A stretch of 64,000 bases of DNA, taken from NCBI GenBank assembly GCA_014529385.2, contig CM043944.1, positions 72,529,884 through 72,593,883 of the forward strand. Direction: 5' to 3'. This document shows positions 50,629-63,514 of the stretch, one piece after another (the first letter of the stretch is position 1; the number at the start of each line of letters is the position of its first letter). A program made the translations under genes and the position numbers. The stretch comes from Adiantum capillus-veneris. Lineage: Eukaryota > Streptophyta > Polypodiopsida > Polypodiales > Pteridaceae. The notes under the pieces are model-generated. The model made no database searches, was not told the origin of the DNA, and saw nothing but the letters and a program-made list of their open reading frames with translations.

Positions 50629-52673
50629 TGATAGCCGTTTTTCGGCTATTCAAAATTGTCATAGTGAGCTACCTCACCCTACCAAAATCACCTAAACACT
50701 ATGGCTATTCTTACCTTTTCATTGTACATAGGCGTGTGTAAGTTAGGGGGCTTTTCCCATATCTTCTTAAAGCCCTAAGCTAGCTAGTCATTGGGCTAGT
50801 TGAGCCAAAAAAATAAAAATAAAAATAAAAAATATTATGGCCCATTTGTGTGTAAATATTGCATTGTATATATGGCCTAAATTTAAGGATTTTTATAATT
50901 ATGTTTTTATTTTATTTAAATATTTATACTTAGGTGTGTGTTTTATTAAACCTGTGTATGCCTTCTTTCATCCTCTTACACCATAAGCATATTTTTTGCC
51001 AATGCGTACATACTCTAACCTCATATTTTTCTTTTATACAAATCACCTCCACATTTTCACCCTCACTCTCGTGAAAACAAAAATTGATTTCTACTCTCTT
51101 AGTCACATTTATTATATTATTTACTTGCATGCCTTTTCCTCTTTCACCCAAAATAATACAAAGAGGGACCATATCATATAATTCCAATATCTTTCCATAT
51201 CCATAATTTCTCCATATTTTTTTATTTTTATTTTTTCTCATTATTCTAACACCATGTGCTCATTGAGCTAAAATCCATGAATAGTCCATACACTAGTCCC
51301 ACCATGTATATATTGCTTTATTCACCAATAATCCTCCTCCATGCATGTGTAAAGGGCAACTTGGATACTTTGTATTATGATATGACAAAGGGAGGGCTCA
51401 CTCTTGGATGCATTGTACAAATTCAACAAAGGAGGGGGCCACTAAAAGACTTTTGCAGGCATAAAAAATAGGCTTTTTGCTGAGAATTTTGGCACCCATC
51501 TCCACTCCGAATTTGGAGCGGTGGTCAAAAGAGAAACTGTGGAAAAAAAACTAAATAATCACCTCAAAAAGTTTGGTAATTGTTGGATTAACCAGCGGTG
51601 AGCTATGATTTTTTGAGTGGACCCCAGTCTGCCCACTTTTCTCACATGTAGCCCATAGTCTTCTCTCACCTCTTTCCACACTTCTACACACACACTAGTC
51701 CATGAATAGTCCATACACTAGTCCCACCATGTATATATTGCTTTATTCACCAATAATCCTCCTCCATGCATGTGTAAAGGGCAACTTGGATACTTTGTAT
51801 TATGATATGACAAAGGGAGGGCTCACTCTTGGATGCATTGTACAAATTCAACAAAGGAGGGGGCCACTAAAAGACTTTTGCAGGCATAAAAAATAGGCTT
51901 TTTGCTGAGAATTTTGGCACCCATCTCCACTCCGAATTTGGAGCGGTGGTCAAAAGAGAAACTGTGGAACAAAAACTGAATAATCACCTCAAAAAGTTTG
52001 GTAATTGTTGGATTAACCAGCGGTGAGCTATGATTTTTTGAGTGGACCCCAGTCTGCCCACTTTTCTCACATGTAGCCCATAGTCTTCTCTCACCTCTTT
52101 CCACACTTCTACACACACACACACACACACATTCCTCTCAATCCCTCACTCAAACCTGCACCTTCAATGGTTTCCCTCACCTTCTTCACCATTAACCTCG
52201 CCACTTACTCCCATAGCTCTCATATGAGCTCTCCATGTACATACACCATCTCTATGCCTCTCTCTATTATCTCCAAAGTACAATTCCATCTTACCCCTTA
52301 TATATATACATAAATTCAGCATGTGTACCATGCTTAACCTCTGCAAATCAAGAGATCTCATCAATGGAATTACCATTTTCATCGCGATAATCAACCTTGG
52401 CGGCGGTGGCGTAAAGAAGAGAAGATGAAGAAGAAGATCGATAGTCATTTTGAGAACCTACACAAGTAAGTCAAAAACTTTTTCAAGCTTCACCATCACA
52501 AGGATTTCCTCACTTCATTCAACCATCTTAATTCAACCATCCACCTCATTCTACCCATTGTAAATTCATCATTAACTTTCTAGTGATTACTTACACTAAC
52601 CACTAACATACTAGCACAAAATAGCCATTGACCTAACCATAAAAGACAACTCACCTCAAGACATGTGCATATT

Positions 52674-52736
<63 letters not shown>

Positions 52737-53775
52737 CCCCTCTCCCTTCCTTTCCTTAAAACTCTACTTTCACCTTATCTACCATCAATAATGCTCTCTT
52801 TTGAGCCCACATCCATGACTCAAGCAGACAAAGAAGGCCCGCAAAGTTTTGATATTTAGAAAATATCATAACCTTGATTTGATAGCTTGAAAATTACGAT
52901 TTCCAATAATCTTAATGAGGGGTCTCCAACCTATAAATAGGCCCCTCTCCTTCTTGTAAAATAACCTCCAAGATCTCACATAGCACCCCAACACTCTATG
53001 CGTGAGGAGAGACTTAGGTGTAGCAACCACTTTGTGAGCTTCACTCTTGGTGTGAGAGAAGCTTTCAAGCTACACATTGCAAGTGAGAGAGAGTGAGTTC
53101 AAAATCTCAAAATCACTATTGTATATGTTCCTCCATCATCAATAAGTTGAGGTTTGGTGCATCAAAGGCGTGATTGGACGTTCAAATCTTCGTCCTTCCA
53201 TTTGTGCAATACGGTTTGGTGAATTCAAGGTGACTTGTGTATTTTGAGTTTTTATTGGTTGATCTTGATTTTAGAAAGTGTTTTAGTGTGTTTTTCATTG
53301 CCAATCTTGTGTCCATTGTAAGAGGGTATTGTGGTGAGAGGTCTCCCACACTCTAAGACAGTGTGTGTGTGTTTTGGCAATGTTTAGCAATCACTAAGCA
53401 TTGAGTGAGTTTTGTACAAGTTCTACGATAGCATCATAACGAACCATCTCCATTTGCAAGTCATAAATAAGGTATTACGCAAGATCCATTCCTCTCTCTC
53501 TTCCCTTTTATCTAGCTCTCTCTGGTCCATTTTGTGTGTGTCTTGGTGTGAGGTTGCTCGTGTGTGTTGTGTGGTGCATCTTCTTGGTTGTGCCAAAATC
53601 TCTGTTGCGTCCTAGTTCGCTCTCTAACTAGGTGGTGCCCCTATCTTGTTTGGGTTGGGCTATGGGTTGGTTGTTGTGTTGTGCTTTTGGTTGCCCCAGC
53701 CCCAATTGAGCAACACGAGATCCTTGAGGGGTGTTTAGAGGTCGTCTCTCTTGTTGCCCGCCCCGGATCGCCTCA
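50629..53775 (+). repeat. Element C 3' LTR
   Basis: 3147 bp, same ends as the 5' LTR. TATA box at 52932-52940, (CT)n tract at 52676-52735. It carries a 425-bp tandem duplication that the 5' LTR lacks. Confidence 0.92.
51274..52123. repeat. 425-bp tandem duplication in element C 3' LTR
   Basis: TCCATGAATAGTCCATACAC at 51274 recurs at 51699. The two units are almost identical, closer to each other than either is to the 5' LTR (both have GGATACTTTGTATTATGATA). The junction lies in an ACACAC run, suggesting slippage or unequal exchange after insertion. Confidence 0.9.
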
Positions 53776-55368
53776 GTATAATTCATCAATACTTATCCTT
53801 TTGCAAATGGGAGAACTTAGGCCAGGTGTAGTACATATTCCTACAACTTTGTTGTTCCAACATGTTAATTTGACGTTCATCCTTCAAACATGCAATCATC
53901 TCGTCATCCTTTGTTGATTCTAGTTGAGACTTTATCTGACTACACACAACACATTTGGAGAACTCACTTGTTTTTGACAATGTCACATTAGCAAACTCTG
54001 TATTCCAAATCCTATTGAATGTCGTGCTAGACATTGGCTTGAGACTCATACTGTCAAGTGTTTTATTGACATCATGTAAAATGTCACTTTCTTGTACGTG
54101 TTTGGTATTGCAAGCAAAGTTTCCCTAGTACCATCTTCCATGGTTCTACTCTTATGTGGCATTCTCTCTGAGTTTTCATCAACAAAAGAGTGCATCAATT
54201 CCCTTCCCATTTCTATATGGTCTCTTCCTTTTCTCATGACACCATCATTACCATGCACTGAGCGTCTAACTCCATTCTCAAAATGTTCACGGTAACGATA
54301 AAATGAAGTTTTTGGAATGCCATGAATTTCGTACCAAGCTCTATTGAAAACCTCACTTCCATTAAAAGAAAACACATAGCATGTCTTTGTAGTTGTTTTG
54401 TTCTCATGCCATGCAGTCAACATTGTATCATACACATAGTTTGTTCTATTTTGGAGACTTTGTCCCCAAAATTCATTGCGCATAGCCATGACCTTATCTC
54501 GATTGGCATATTGACAACACCTTTTGGAACAACAATCTATGGTTGAAACAAGCTGGAAAGATGCTAGAGATGCTTGATTGGATCTCTTAGAAGCTTTCAC
54601 TGACATTTTTGGCTTCCTATTTACAAAGCAATATTTCCGCTTTTTTGAAATAGGCTCTACCAAATAAGCTGATTCAATGCATATGTCTTGTAACGCATGC
54701 ATAGCATGTAGATCCTCATAGCATAACAATTCTTTTCCATCCATAGTTGTCACTCACTTGATAGACCAACAAACTAGATTAATGTTGCATACACTAGCTT
54801 CTGCAGAAATAGTAGCCTCATCTGCATAGGATGTTTCGATACCAATACCAATGTTATCTTCACCTAGCTCACCAAAGTTTACAGAGTCAAACGGACACAC
54901 GTACATGACAACCCCTTCAGCTACTACATGTGTTTTGCTTTCATCCCAAAGTTGAACCCTCTTATCCTTCCAAACCTCTTTGTAGCTCATTCCATTACAT
55001 TGTGCATCCAATGCTCCTTCTGCTTTGTCAGCCTCATGCATAGAAGCCCCTTTGTACTACATCTCATTTATATGCTGCAACAAAGGGATGAGTGCTTTCT
55101 TTTCAAAACACAAATCAACTGACACCGATACATTGCCTTCCCGAATAAGCATTCCAGAACAATATGCACTTGGATTTATTTCAAATACAGTCCCAATGGA
55201 AACCTTTTGTGTCGCTACAAACATGCACACTCTATCACCATGATTGAAATTAGCCATTCCTGCAAGAAGATTGCAAGAATAATTGTTAAACAAACCACTT
55301 GCAGAGTATATTGATTTACGTAGTATAAAGTATAACAAGTATGTATGTGGGTGTTTCATGAGAAGCAC
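53776..55368 (-). pseudogene. DUF7869-like transposon gene, 5' half
   Basis: Three consecutive open stretches share one frame, separated by single stops: 55368-55057 (HGDRVCMFVATQKVSIGTVF, GNVSVSVDLCFEKKALIPLL), 55041-54754, and 54753-54046 (CCSKRCCQYANRDKVMAMRN, YHEN-type Cys-rich region, then EIHGIPKTSFYRYREHF). A frameshift near 54080 leads to 54049-53786 (EFSKCVVCSQIKSQL with a C-x2-C pair, ending at KDKY). Two further stops precede the GTAT junction, beyond which the gene continues at 42086. The CCxKxCC and C-x2-C pairs suggest zinc binding. The upstream promoter is not identifiable; satellite begins at 55370. Confidence 0.65.
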
Positions 55369-55369
55369 C

Positions 55370-57780
55370 CTGTGGCCTGAAGGTCATAGGGTTCCCTCTA
55401 TGCTACTATGTGCTCTATGCTCTATCGTCTATGCTATGTGATCTATATTGAATTTCTATGGCCCCTACACCACAAGGCACCCTCATTGTTTCCAAAAAAC
55501 CCTCATTGTTTTGCTATGGCCCCAGGGCCATAGCTCTCTATGCCGGTATAAATCATATTTGCTCTATATTAGCTCCCTAAGGCCTGAAGGCCATAGGGTT
55601 GTCCTCAAGATCACCTCACGGAGTTTCATGTCAAGTATATATACATCCTATGTCCTTAGGGCCATAGGGAGTTTCATGTCAAGTATATATACATCCTATG
55701 GCACCCCATGACCCTAGGGCCATAAGATCTCCAAATGAAACATATGACAATGTATGGCCCTTGAGTTTATACATTGCAACCCCATGACCCTAGGGCCATA
55801 GGATCGACAGATGAAACATACGACAATGTATGGCCCTTGAGCTTATACATTGCAACCCCATGACCCTAGGGCTATAGGATTTCCAAATGGAACATAGGGC
55901 AACGTATGGCCCTTGAGCTTATACATTGACACCCTATGGCCCTAGGGCCACAAGACTTAAAAACATACAAAAAGACAACCTATGGCCCTAAGCCCAAGGG
56001 TGTGAGCATTGACACCCTGTGGCTCTAGGGCCACAAGACTTCAAAACATACAAAAAGACAACCTATGGACCTAAGCCCAAGGGTGTGAGCATTGACACCC
56101 TATGGCCCTAGGGCCACAAGAATTCAAAACATACAAAAAGACAACCTATGGCCACGATGTCAAAGGTGGCCAAGATATCAATGCAGCCCCATGGCCCTAG
56201 GGCCATAGGATCTCTATATGGAACATGTGGCACCCTATGGCCCTTGAGCTTATACATTGCCACCCCATGACCCTAGGGCCATAAGATTTCCAAATGGAAC
56301 ATAGGAAATGTATGGCCCTTGAGCTTATACATTGCCACCCTATGGCCCTAGGGCCACAAGATCTCACAGCATACAATAAGAGAACCTAAGGCCCCTAAGC
56401 TCATAGGTGTGGGTTCAAGGGTGGCCAAGATATCAATGCAGCCCCATGGCCCTAGGGCCATAGGATCTCTATATGGGACATGCGACACCCCATGACCCTA
56501 GGGCCATAGGATTTCTAAATGGAACATAGGAAATGTATGGACCTTGAGCTTATACATTGCCACCCTATGGCCCTAGGGCCACAAGATCTCACAACATACA
56601 ATAAGAGAACCTAAGGCCCCTAAGCTCATGGGTGTGGGTTCAAGGGTGGCCAAGATATCAATGCAGCCCCATGGCCCTAGGGCCATAGGATCTCTATATG
56701 GGACATGTGGCACCCCATGACCCTAGGGCCATAGGATTTCCAAATGGAACATAGGCAATGTATGGCCCTTGAGCTTATACATTGCCACCCTATGGCCCTA
56801 GGGCCACAAGATCTCACAACATACAATAAGAGAACCTAAGGCCCCTAAGCTCAAGGGTGTGGGTTCAAGGGTGGCCAAGATATCAATATAGCCCCATGTC
56901 CCTAGGGCCATAGGATCTCTATATGGGACATGTGGCACCCCATGACCCTAGGGCCATAGGATTTCCAAATGGAACATAGGCAATGTATGGCCCTTGAGCT
57001 TATACATTGCCACCCCATGGCCCTAGGGCCACAAGATCTCACAACATACAATAAGAGAACCTAAGGCCCCTAAGCTCAAGGGTGTGGGTTTAAGGGTGGC
57101 CAAGATATCAATGCAGCCCCATGGCCCTAGGTCCATAGGATCTCTATATGGGACATGTGGCACCCCATGACCCTAAGGCCATAGGATTTCCAAATGGAAC
57201 ATAGGCAACGTATGGCCCTTGAGCTTATACATTGCCACCCCATTACCCTAGGGACATAGGATTTCCGAATGGAACATAGGCAATGTATGGCAATTGAGCT
57301 TATACATTGCCACCCCATGGCCCTAGGGTAGTAGAATCTCCATATGGGACATGTGGCACCCTATGGCCCTTGAGCTTACATATTGCCACCCCATGACCCT
57401 AGGGCCATAGGATCTCCAACTACAAAGTAGAGCAACATATGGCTCTTGAGCTTATACATTGTCGTGGACCTAGGGCCATAGGATCTCCAACTGGAACATA
57501 GGGCTATGTATTGGAGCTTATCTATTGTCGCCCCTAAACCCTAGGGCCATAGGATTTCCAAATGGAATATAGGGCAACTTATGGCTCTTGAGCTTATACA
57601 TTGCCACCCTATGGCCCTAGGTCCACAAGCTTTCACATTGCCACCGTAGGGCCACAAGGATCTCACAAGATAGAAGAAGAAAACCCTAGGACATAGGATT
57701 TTCAAATGAAACCGAGTGCACGCTTTGATCCTTGACCTCCAACATTGCCGTGCTATGGTGTGAGCCCAGGGGTGGCTGAG
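55370..57780. repeat. Palindrome-rich satellite block 1
   Basis: Repeats built on CCTATGGCCCTAGGGCCATAGG-type dyads (11-base half CCTATGGCCCT followed by its reverse complement), at intervals of about 55-95 bp. A higher-order unit of 225 bp is seen from 56181: the 'atgcagcccc' landmark recurs at 56181, 56436, 56661, 56886 and 57111. Each unit holds three sub-types (dyad plus TCTCTATATGGGACAT, dyad plus TTTCCAAATGGAACAT, dyad plus ACAAGATCTCACAACATAC). Open frames within it are by-products. Confidence 0.9.
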
Positions 57781-58679
57781 GTGTCTTGATAACAATTTCG
57801 GCCATTCAAGGGATATCTGCAAGTGGCATAATTTTTTTTAAAAAAATTAATTTTTTGTTTAAAAAAAATTACGCTACGATAAACTTTGTCATAATGGTTT
57901 TTCAAATACACTTATTGATATTGGACAGAAAAATAACGCACAATTTTTGGGATAATTTTTTTAAAATTTAGCTATTTTTAGTGTATTTTTTACTATGCAG
58001 ATTATGATTCTGAAGTCAAATTTTGCTTCATGGGTGTCGTTCCACTCGTACTACAAAGATATGGACATTGACAAAGCCTTGCACCAACTTTTTTTCTTCC
58101 ATACTTTTTTTTAAGCTCTTTCAATTTCGGAGCCGACAAGCTATGTCTCATTTTCGCACAAAGCTTAGAAACTCTAGTAATCTCGACTGCAAACCCGTGA
58201 GAACAACCCCTACATTCAAAATTCAAATTTTGAATTTCTAACCTAACCTAACTAACCTTATCTCTCTCTTTCTCTCTCTACCACAATTTTTTCCGCGCTA
58301 TCGCTCTCTTTTTCTCTCTCGTTTCCTGCTCGAAACCTACACAGAAACCTGCACACACAGAGCTTGTCTTTTTTTGTCTCTCTCTCCCTCTCTCCCTACG
58401 CATACAGCTCTACGCCATTGTTGCGACGCGCACACAGATCTACGCGAACCCATCGCCACAACCTTCAACAGAAGGACTGCTGTCGCGACCTCCCAAACAC
58501 AGATCTATTACCATCATCGTTGCGGCCTCAACACACCTAAGTTACTGCTTGCTACTGCGGCAGCCGGTTTTCATCAAACACAGATTTACTCAGAGGTAAC
58601 CTGTAGAAACCCTAATCTTTTTTCTTAATTCGGTTTTAACTGTTCTTAATCTAATTACGTTTTAGCTAAGTTGTGAATC
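57781..58679. other. Non-satellite island, no gene assigned
   Basis: AT-rich start (57830-57980), then 58080-58260 with mixed composition, then CT-rich and Pro/Thr-coding-like sequence at 58230-58640. An 84-codon plus frame (58374-58628) begins in the CT-rich part and has no recognisable domain. It may be host promoter or untranslated-exon sequence, or an old transposon. No satellite motif is present here. Confidence 0.4.
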
Positions 58680-59220
58680 ACCTCTCTCTAGAACAATAAA
58701 CAAAAATCATTAATTACATCTCTAAAACTGTAAAATTGTAGACTGTAGAACTATAAAACAGAAAAATCTCTAATTAGAGATCTAAAAATGTAATACAGAA
58801 TACTCTAATTAGAGACCTAAAAATATAAAACAGAAGACACTAATTAGGGACCTAAATTTGTAAAACCAAAAACTCTTATTAGGGACCTAAATATGTAAAT
58901 CAGAAAACTCCTCATAAGTGACCTAATGCTATAAAATTGTAAACTCTAACTGCAAACATCTCTAATTACAACAAAAAATTATAAACCTGCAAATGCAAAA
59001 GACAACAACTACAAAAAATGTTGAAACTATGGATACCTGTAATTGGGTTGTGGGGAGTTGGGCACACGTTGTAAGAGGACGAGTAGAGCACGTTTTTGTA
59101 TGAGGATGGATTAGGGTTCAGATGCAGGAGGATGGGAAAAAAAAAGAGGCAAGAAGGTGTACACTATATGTGCTTGTAAGATTGGTGTAATATAGTTTCT
59201 TTAAATTCATTTGTAGTCAC
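58680..59220. repeat. Degenerate short repeats, then unassigned sequence
   Basis: From 58725 to about 58950 a unit of roughly 45 bp recurs five times, containing AAACTCTAATTAGAGACCTAAAAATG-like parts (AATTAG then GACCTAAA then ATAAAACAGAA). 58990-59220 shows nothing recognisable. Confidence 0.65.
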
Positions 59221-60600
59221 TAAAATAAAACTAGACATTGAATCTTTAGAAGGGCAGACAGGGTGTGGCTACATAGGGTTTCACCTCATACTAAAGAGTA
59301 ACATATGGCCCTAAGGCACCCTATTACCATAAGTCCATAGGGTGGTCTCACATCGTACTATAAGGTGACCAATGTCCCATCTGGCCATAGGGTTCCCTAT
59401 GTTCCTATTGAAGATCATATGGCCATAGGGCCATAGGATCTCCAAAACATATATATGGCACTATGGCCATAGGATCACATGGTGCTCTATGTCCGATCTA
59501 GAGACCTTGTGGCCCAAGGGCCTTAGGGTGGCAATGTACAATCTCAAGGGCCATAGGGTTCCCTATGTTCCTTTTGGAGATAGGGTGGCACTAGGGCCAT
59601 AGAATCTCCAAAAGCAACATAAAGAACCTAGGGCCATAGGATCAAAGGGTGACCTATTGGAGACCTTGTGGCCCAAGGGCCATAGTGTGAGAATGTACAA
59701 TCTCAAGGGCCATAGGGTTCCCTATGCTCCTTTTGGAGATCCTATGGTCCTCGAGCCATAGGATCTCCAAAATGAACATATGGCCCTACGGACATAGGAT
59801 CACAGGGTTCCCTATGTTCCTTTTGGAGATCCTATGGTCCTCGGGTCATAGGATCTCCAAAAGGAACACAGGGCCCTACGGACATAGGATCACAGGGTTC
59901 CCTATGTCCCATCAAGATACAGTGTGGCTCAAGGGACATAGGATGGCAATGTACAATCTCAAGGGCCATATGGTTCCCTCTATGTTACTTCTGAAGATCC
60001 TATGGCCCTAGTGCCATAAAATCTCCAAAAGGAACATAAGGAACCTATGGCCATAGGATCAAAAGGTGCCCTATGTTCCATCTTGAGACCTTGTGGCCCA
60101 AGGGCCATAGGGTTCCATATGTTATTTTTGGAGATCCTATGGGCCTATATCCATAGGATCACAGGGTGCCCTACGTCCCATCTAGAGACGTTGTGGCCCA
60201 AGGGCCATAGGGTGACAACCTACAATCTGAAGGGCCATAGAATTCCCTATGTTCCCTAGGGTCACAAGGTGCCCTACGTTCCATCTGAAGACCCTATGGC
60301 CCAAGTGCCATAGGGTGGCAATGTACAATCGCAAGGGCCATATGATTCCCTATGTTCCTTTTGGAGATCCTATGGCCCTAGAGCCCTAGGTGCATGGGGC
60401 TGCCATGGTGCCCGTTAATATGCATTATGGTGTACCCTATGTACGTAGGCCACCCTCGGGCCCTTGGATGCCCTCTTTCCCATCTAAAGACCTTGTGGTC
60501 CAAGGGCCATAGGGTGACAATCTACAATCTCAAGGGCCATAGGATTCCCTATGTTCCCTAGGGTCACAAGGTGCCCTACTTTCCATGTGAAACAATGAGA
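59221..60600. repeat. Palindrome-rich satellite block 2
   Basis: Related to block 1, with longer inverted repeats. Example at 59739-59772: TTTTGGAGATCCTATGG and its exact reverse complement separated by 8 bases. Another at 59811-59876 has arms of about 26 bases. Phrases such as TTGTGGCCCAAGGGCCATAG recur every 80-120 bp. Confidence 0.88.
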
Positions 60601-63320
60601 GACCTTGTGGCCTTTGGGCCATATGATCTCTATGTAGAGCATAGAGCAAAGAGCATAGAGAGCTTCTTACTACCATAGAGGGAACCCTATGGCCTTCAGG
60701 CCACAGGGTGTCAATATAGAGATAACAGAGATTCTTAGTAGCATAGAGGGGACCCTATGGCTTTCAGCCCACAAGGTTTCCTCAATATAGCTGAGAAAAT
60801 AGTGTTTTTTACTGGCATAGAGAGCACCCTATGGACCTGGGTCCATAGGTTGCCAAAAAACTGTCATGAATGGTTTCTTTAAGATGTGTAGAGCATAGAG
60901 AGGTTCTTACAAGAATACAGGGGACTCTATGGCTTGAAGGCTACAGGCTCCCAATATGGAGCATAGATCGGTTCTTACTAGCATAGAGAGACCAAATAGT
61001 GCTTTATACATGGGGCCTTAAGGTGTCAAAACAATGAGGGTTTTTTCAAAACAATGAGGGCACCTTGTGGCCTTGGGGCCATAGAATGTCAATTTAGAGC
61101 ATAGAGCATAGATCCTAGAGCATAGAGAGCTTCTTGCTACCATAGAGGAAACCCTATGGCCTTCAAGCCAGAGGGTCTCAATATGAGAAAACAGAGGTTC
61201 TAGCATAGAGGGGACCCTATGGCCTTCAACCCACAAGGTCTCATCAATATAGAGCAATAGTGTTTTTTACTCGCATATAGAGCACCCTATGGCCCTGGGT
61301 CCATAGGTTGCCAAAAAAAACCTCATGAATGGTCTCTTTAAAACATACAAGGCACCTTGTTCCCTTAGGGTCATAAGATGTGTAGAGCATAGAGAGGTTC
61401 TTACTAGCATACATAGAACCCTATGGCCTGAACGCCATAGGGTCCCAATATAGATCATAGATCGGTTCTTGCTAGCATAGAGAGACCAAATAGTGCTTTA
61501 TACTTGGGAGCATAATGTGCCAAAACAATGAGGGTTTTTACAAAACTATGAGGGCACCTTGTGGCCTTGGGGCCATAGGATGTCAATATAGAGCATAGAG
61601 CATAGAGAGCTTCTTACTATCACAGAGGGAACCCTATGGCCTTCAGGCCATAGGGCGTCAACATAGAGAAAACAGAGGTTCTTACTGGCATAGAGGGACC
61701 CTGTGGCCTTTATCCCACAAGGTCTCCTCAATGGCATAGAGAGTATCCTATGGCCGTGGGTCCATGGGTTGCCAAAAAATCCTCATAAAGGGTTTCTTCA
61801 AAACATATAGGATGTGTATAACATAGAGAGTTACTTACTATCATAGGGGGGACCCTATGGCCTTCAGGCCATAGGGTGCCAATATAGAGCATAGATCGTT
61901 TCTTACTAACATAGAGAGACCAAATAGTGCTTTATACATGGAGCCATAAGATGTCAATATAGAGCATAGAGCATAGAGCATAGAGCATAGAGAGATTCTT
62001 ACTAGCACACAAGGAACCCTATGGCCTTCAGGCCACAGGGTGTCAACATAGAGAAACCAGAGGTTCTCACTAGCATAGAGGGGAACCTATGGCCTTCAGC
62101 CCACAAAGTCTCCAGGATATAGAGCAAATAATGTTTTTACTAGCATAGAGAGCACCCTATGGCCCTGGGTCCATAGGTTGCCAAAAAACCATCATGAAGG
62201 GTTTCTTCAAAACATAGAGGGCGTGCCCTTGGGGTCATCGTATGTGTAGAGCATAGAGAGGTTCTTACCAACATACAGGGGATCCTATGACATGAATAAA
62301 GAGAATATAGAGAATAGATCGGTTCTTACTAGCATAGAGCGGACCCTATGGTCTTCAGGCCAAAGGGTGCCACTATAGAACAAAGATCAGTTCTTACTAG
62401 CATAGAGAGACCAAATAGTGCTTTATACATGGGGCCATAGGGTACCAAAACAATGAGGGTTGTTCAATGGCATAGAGAGCACCCTATGGCCCTGGGTCCA
62501 TAGGTTTCCAAAAAACCCTCCTGAAGGGTTTCTTCAAAACATAGAGGGAAACTTGTGGTCTTGGGGTCATCGGATGTGTAGAGCATAGAGAGGTTCTTGC
62601 TAGAATACAGGGGACCCTATGGCCTGAAGGCCATAGGGTGCCAATATAGAGCATAGATTGGTTCTTACTAGCAAAGATGGGACCCTATGGCCTTCAGGCC
62701 AAAGGGTGCCAATATAGAGCATGGAGAGACTCTTACTAGAATATAGGGGACCATATGGATTTCAAGTCACATGGTGCCAATATAGAGAAAATAGTGTTTT
62801 TACTAGAATAAAGAACATCTTGACCTAGGGGGGTTGGTTGTCAAAAATCCATCATAGAAGGGTTCCTATGGCCTTCATCCCACAAGGTCTTCTCAATATA
62901 GAGCGAATAGTATTTTTCATTGGCATACAAAGCACCCTTGGGGCCCTTGAGGCCAACCCTATGGTCTTCAGGCCTTAGGGAGCTAATATAGAGCATGGTG
63001 CTTTATATCGGCATAGAGAGCTATGGCCCTAGGGCCATAGCAAAACAATGAGGTGTTTTTGGAAACGATGAGGGTACCTTGTGGTCTTGGGGCCATAGGA
63101 AGTCAATATAGATCATAGAGCATAGACGATAGAGCATAGAGCACAAAGAGATTCTTAGTAGCATAGAGGGAACCCTATGACCTTCATGCCACAGGGTGCC
63201 ATTATAGAATAAACAGAGGTTCTTACTAGCATAGACGGGACCCTATGGACTTCATCCCACAAGGTCTCCTCAATATAGAGCAAATAGTGGTTTTTACTTG
63301 CATGGAGAGCACCACATTAG
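60601..63320. repeat. Palindrome-rich satellite block 3
   Basis: CCCTATGGCC-TTCA-GGCCATAGGG hairpins joined by ATAGAGCATAGAG-type runs and TTCTTACTAGCATAGAG. The 'accaaatagtgctttata' landmark recurs at 60991, 61485, 61919 and 62410, giving a higher-order period of about 430-495 bp. The short frames inside are by-products of the repeat. Confidence 0.88.
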
Positions 63321-63480
63321 GAAAAATATGAACCCTCTAGGGGCCCTTTGGGATTAAGGTTAATTAGAGGCCAGCCAATGAGAAGAGGGTGGTGGACACA
63401 CTCTATGCCCTCAAAAATGTAGGGGGACAAATTAGTCTTACACTTCTTAAATGGGCTCTTACCTAGTGAGAAGGTGGGGT

Positions 63481-63514
<34 letters not shown>

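Larger units (their letters stand above)
42087..53775 (+). mobile_element. Element C: 11.7-kb Tat-like LTR retrotransposon
   Basis: Plus-strand element with TG...CA LTRs (2658 and 3147 bp), primer site, two small ORFs, gag, protease, reverse transcriptase, two RNase H domains, integrase and polypurine tract. About six stops or frameshifts break the coding region, but all domains are present, making it the most complete element of the B/C type here. It inserted into a DUF7869-like gene. The 489-bp length difference between LTRs is mostly a 425-bp tandem duplication in the 3' LTR. Confidence 0.94.

Noticed and set aside
59724-61737. Several 60-95 codon frames in the satellite (for example 59724-60011, 61018-61257)
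   Set aside because: They are built from the repeat unit itself (recurring GHRI and LWPEGHRV words), with no independent coding signal.
63480-63512. Poly-G run as a biological feature
   Set aside because: More than 30 G in a row may be real, but could also be a sequencing or assembly artefact; nothing around it gives it a role.
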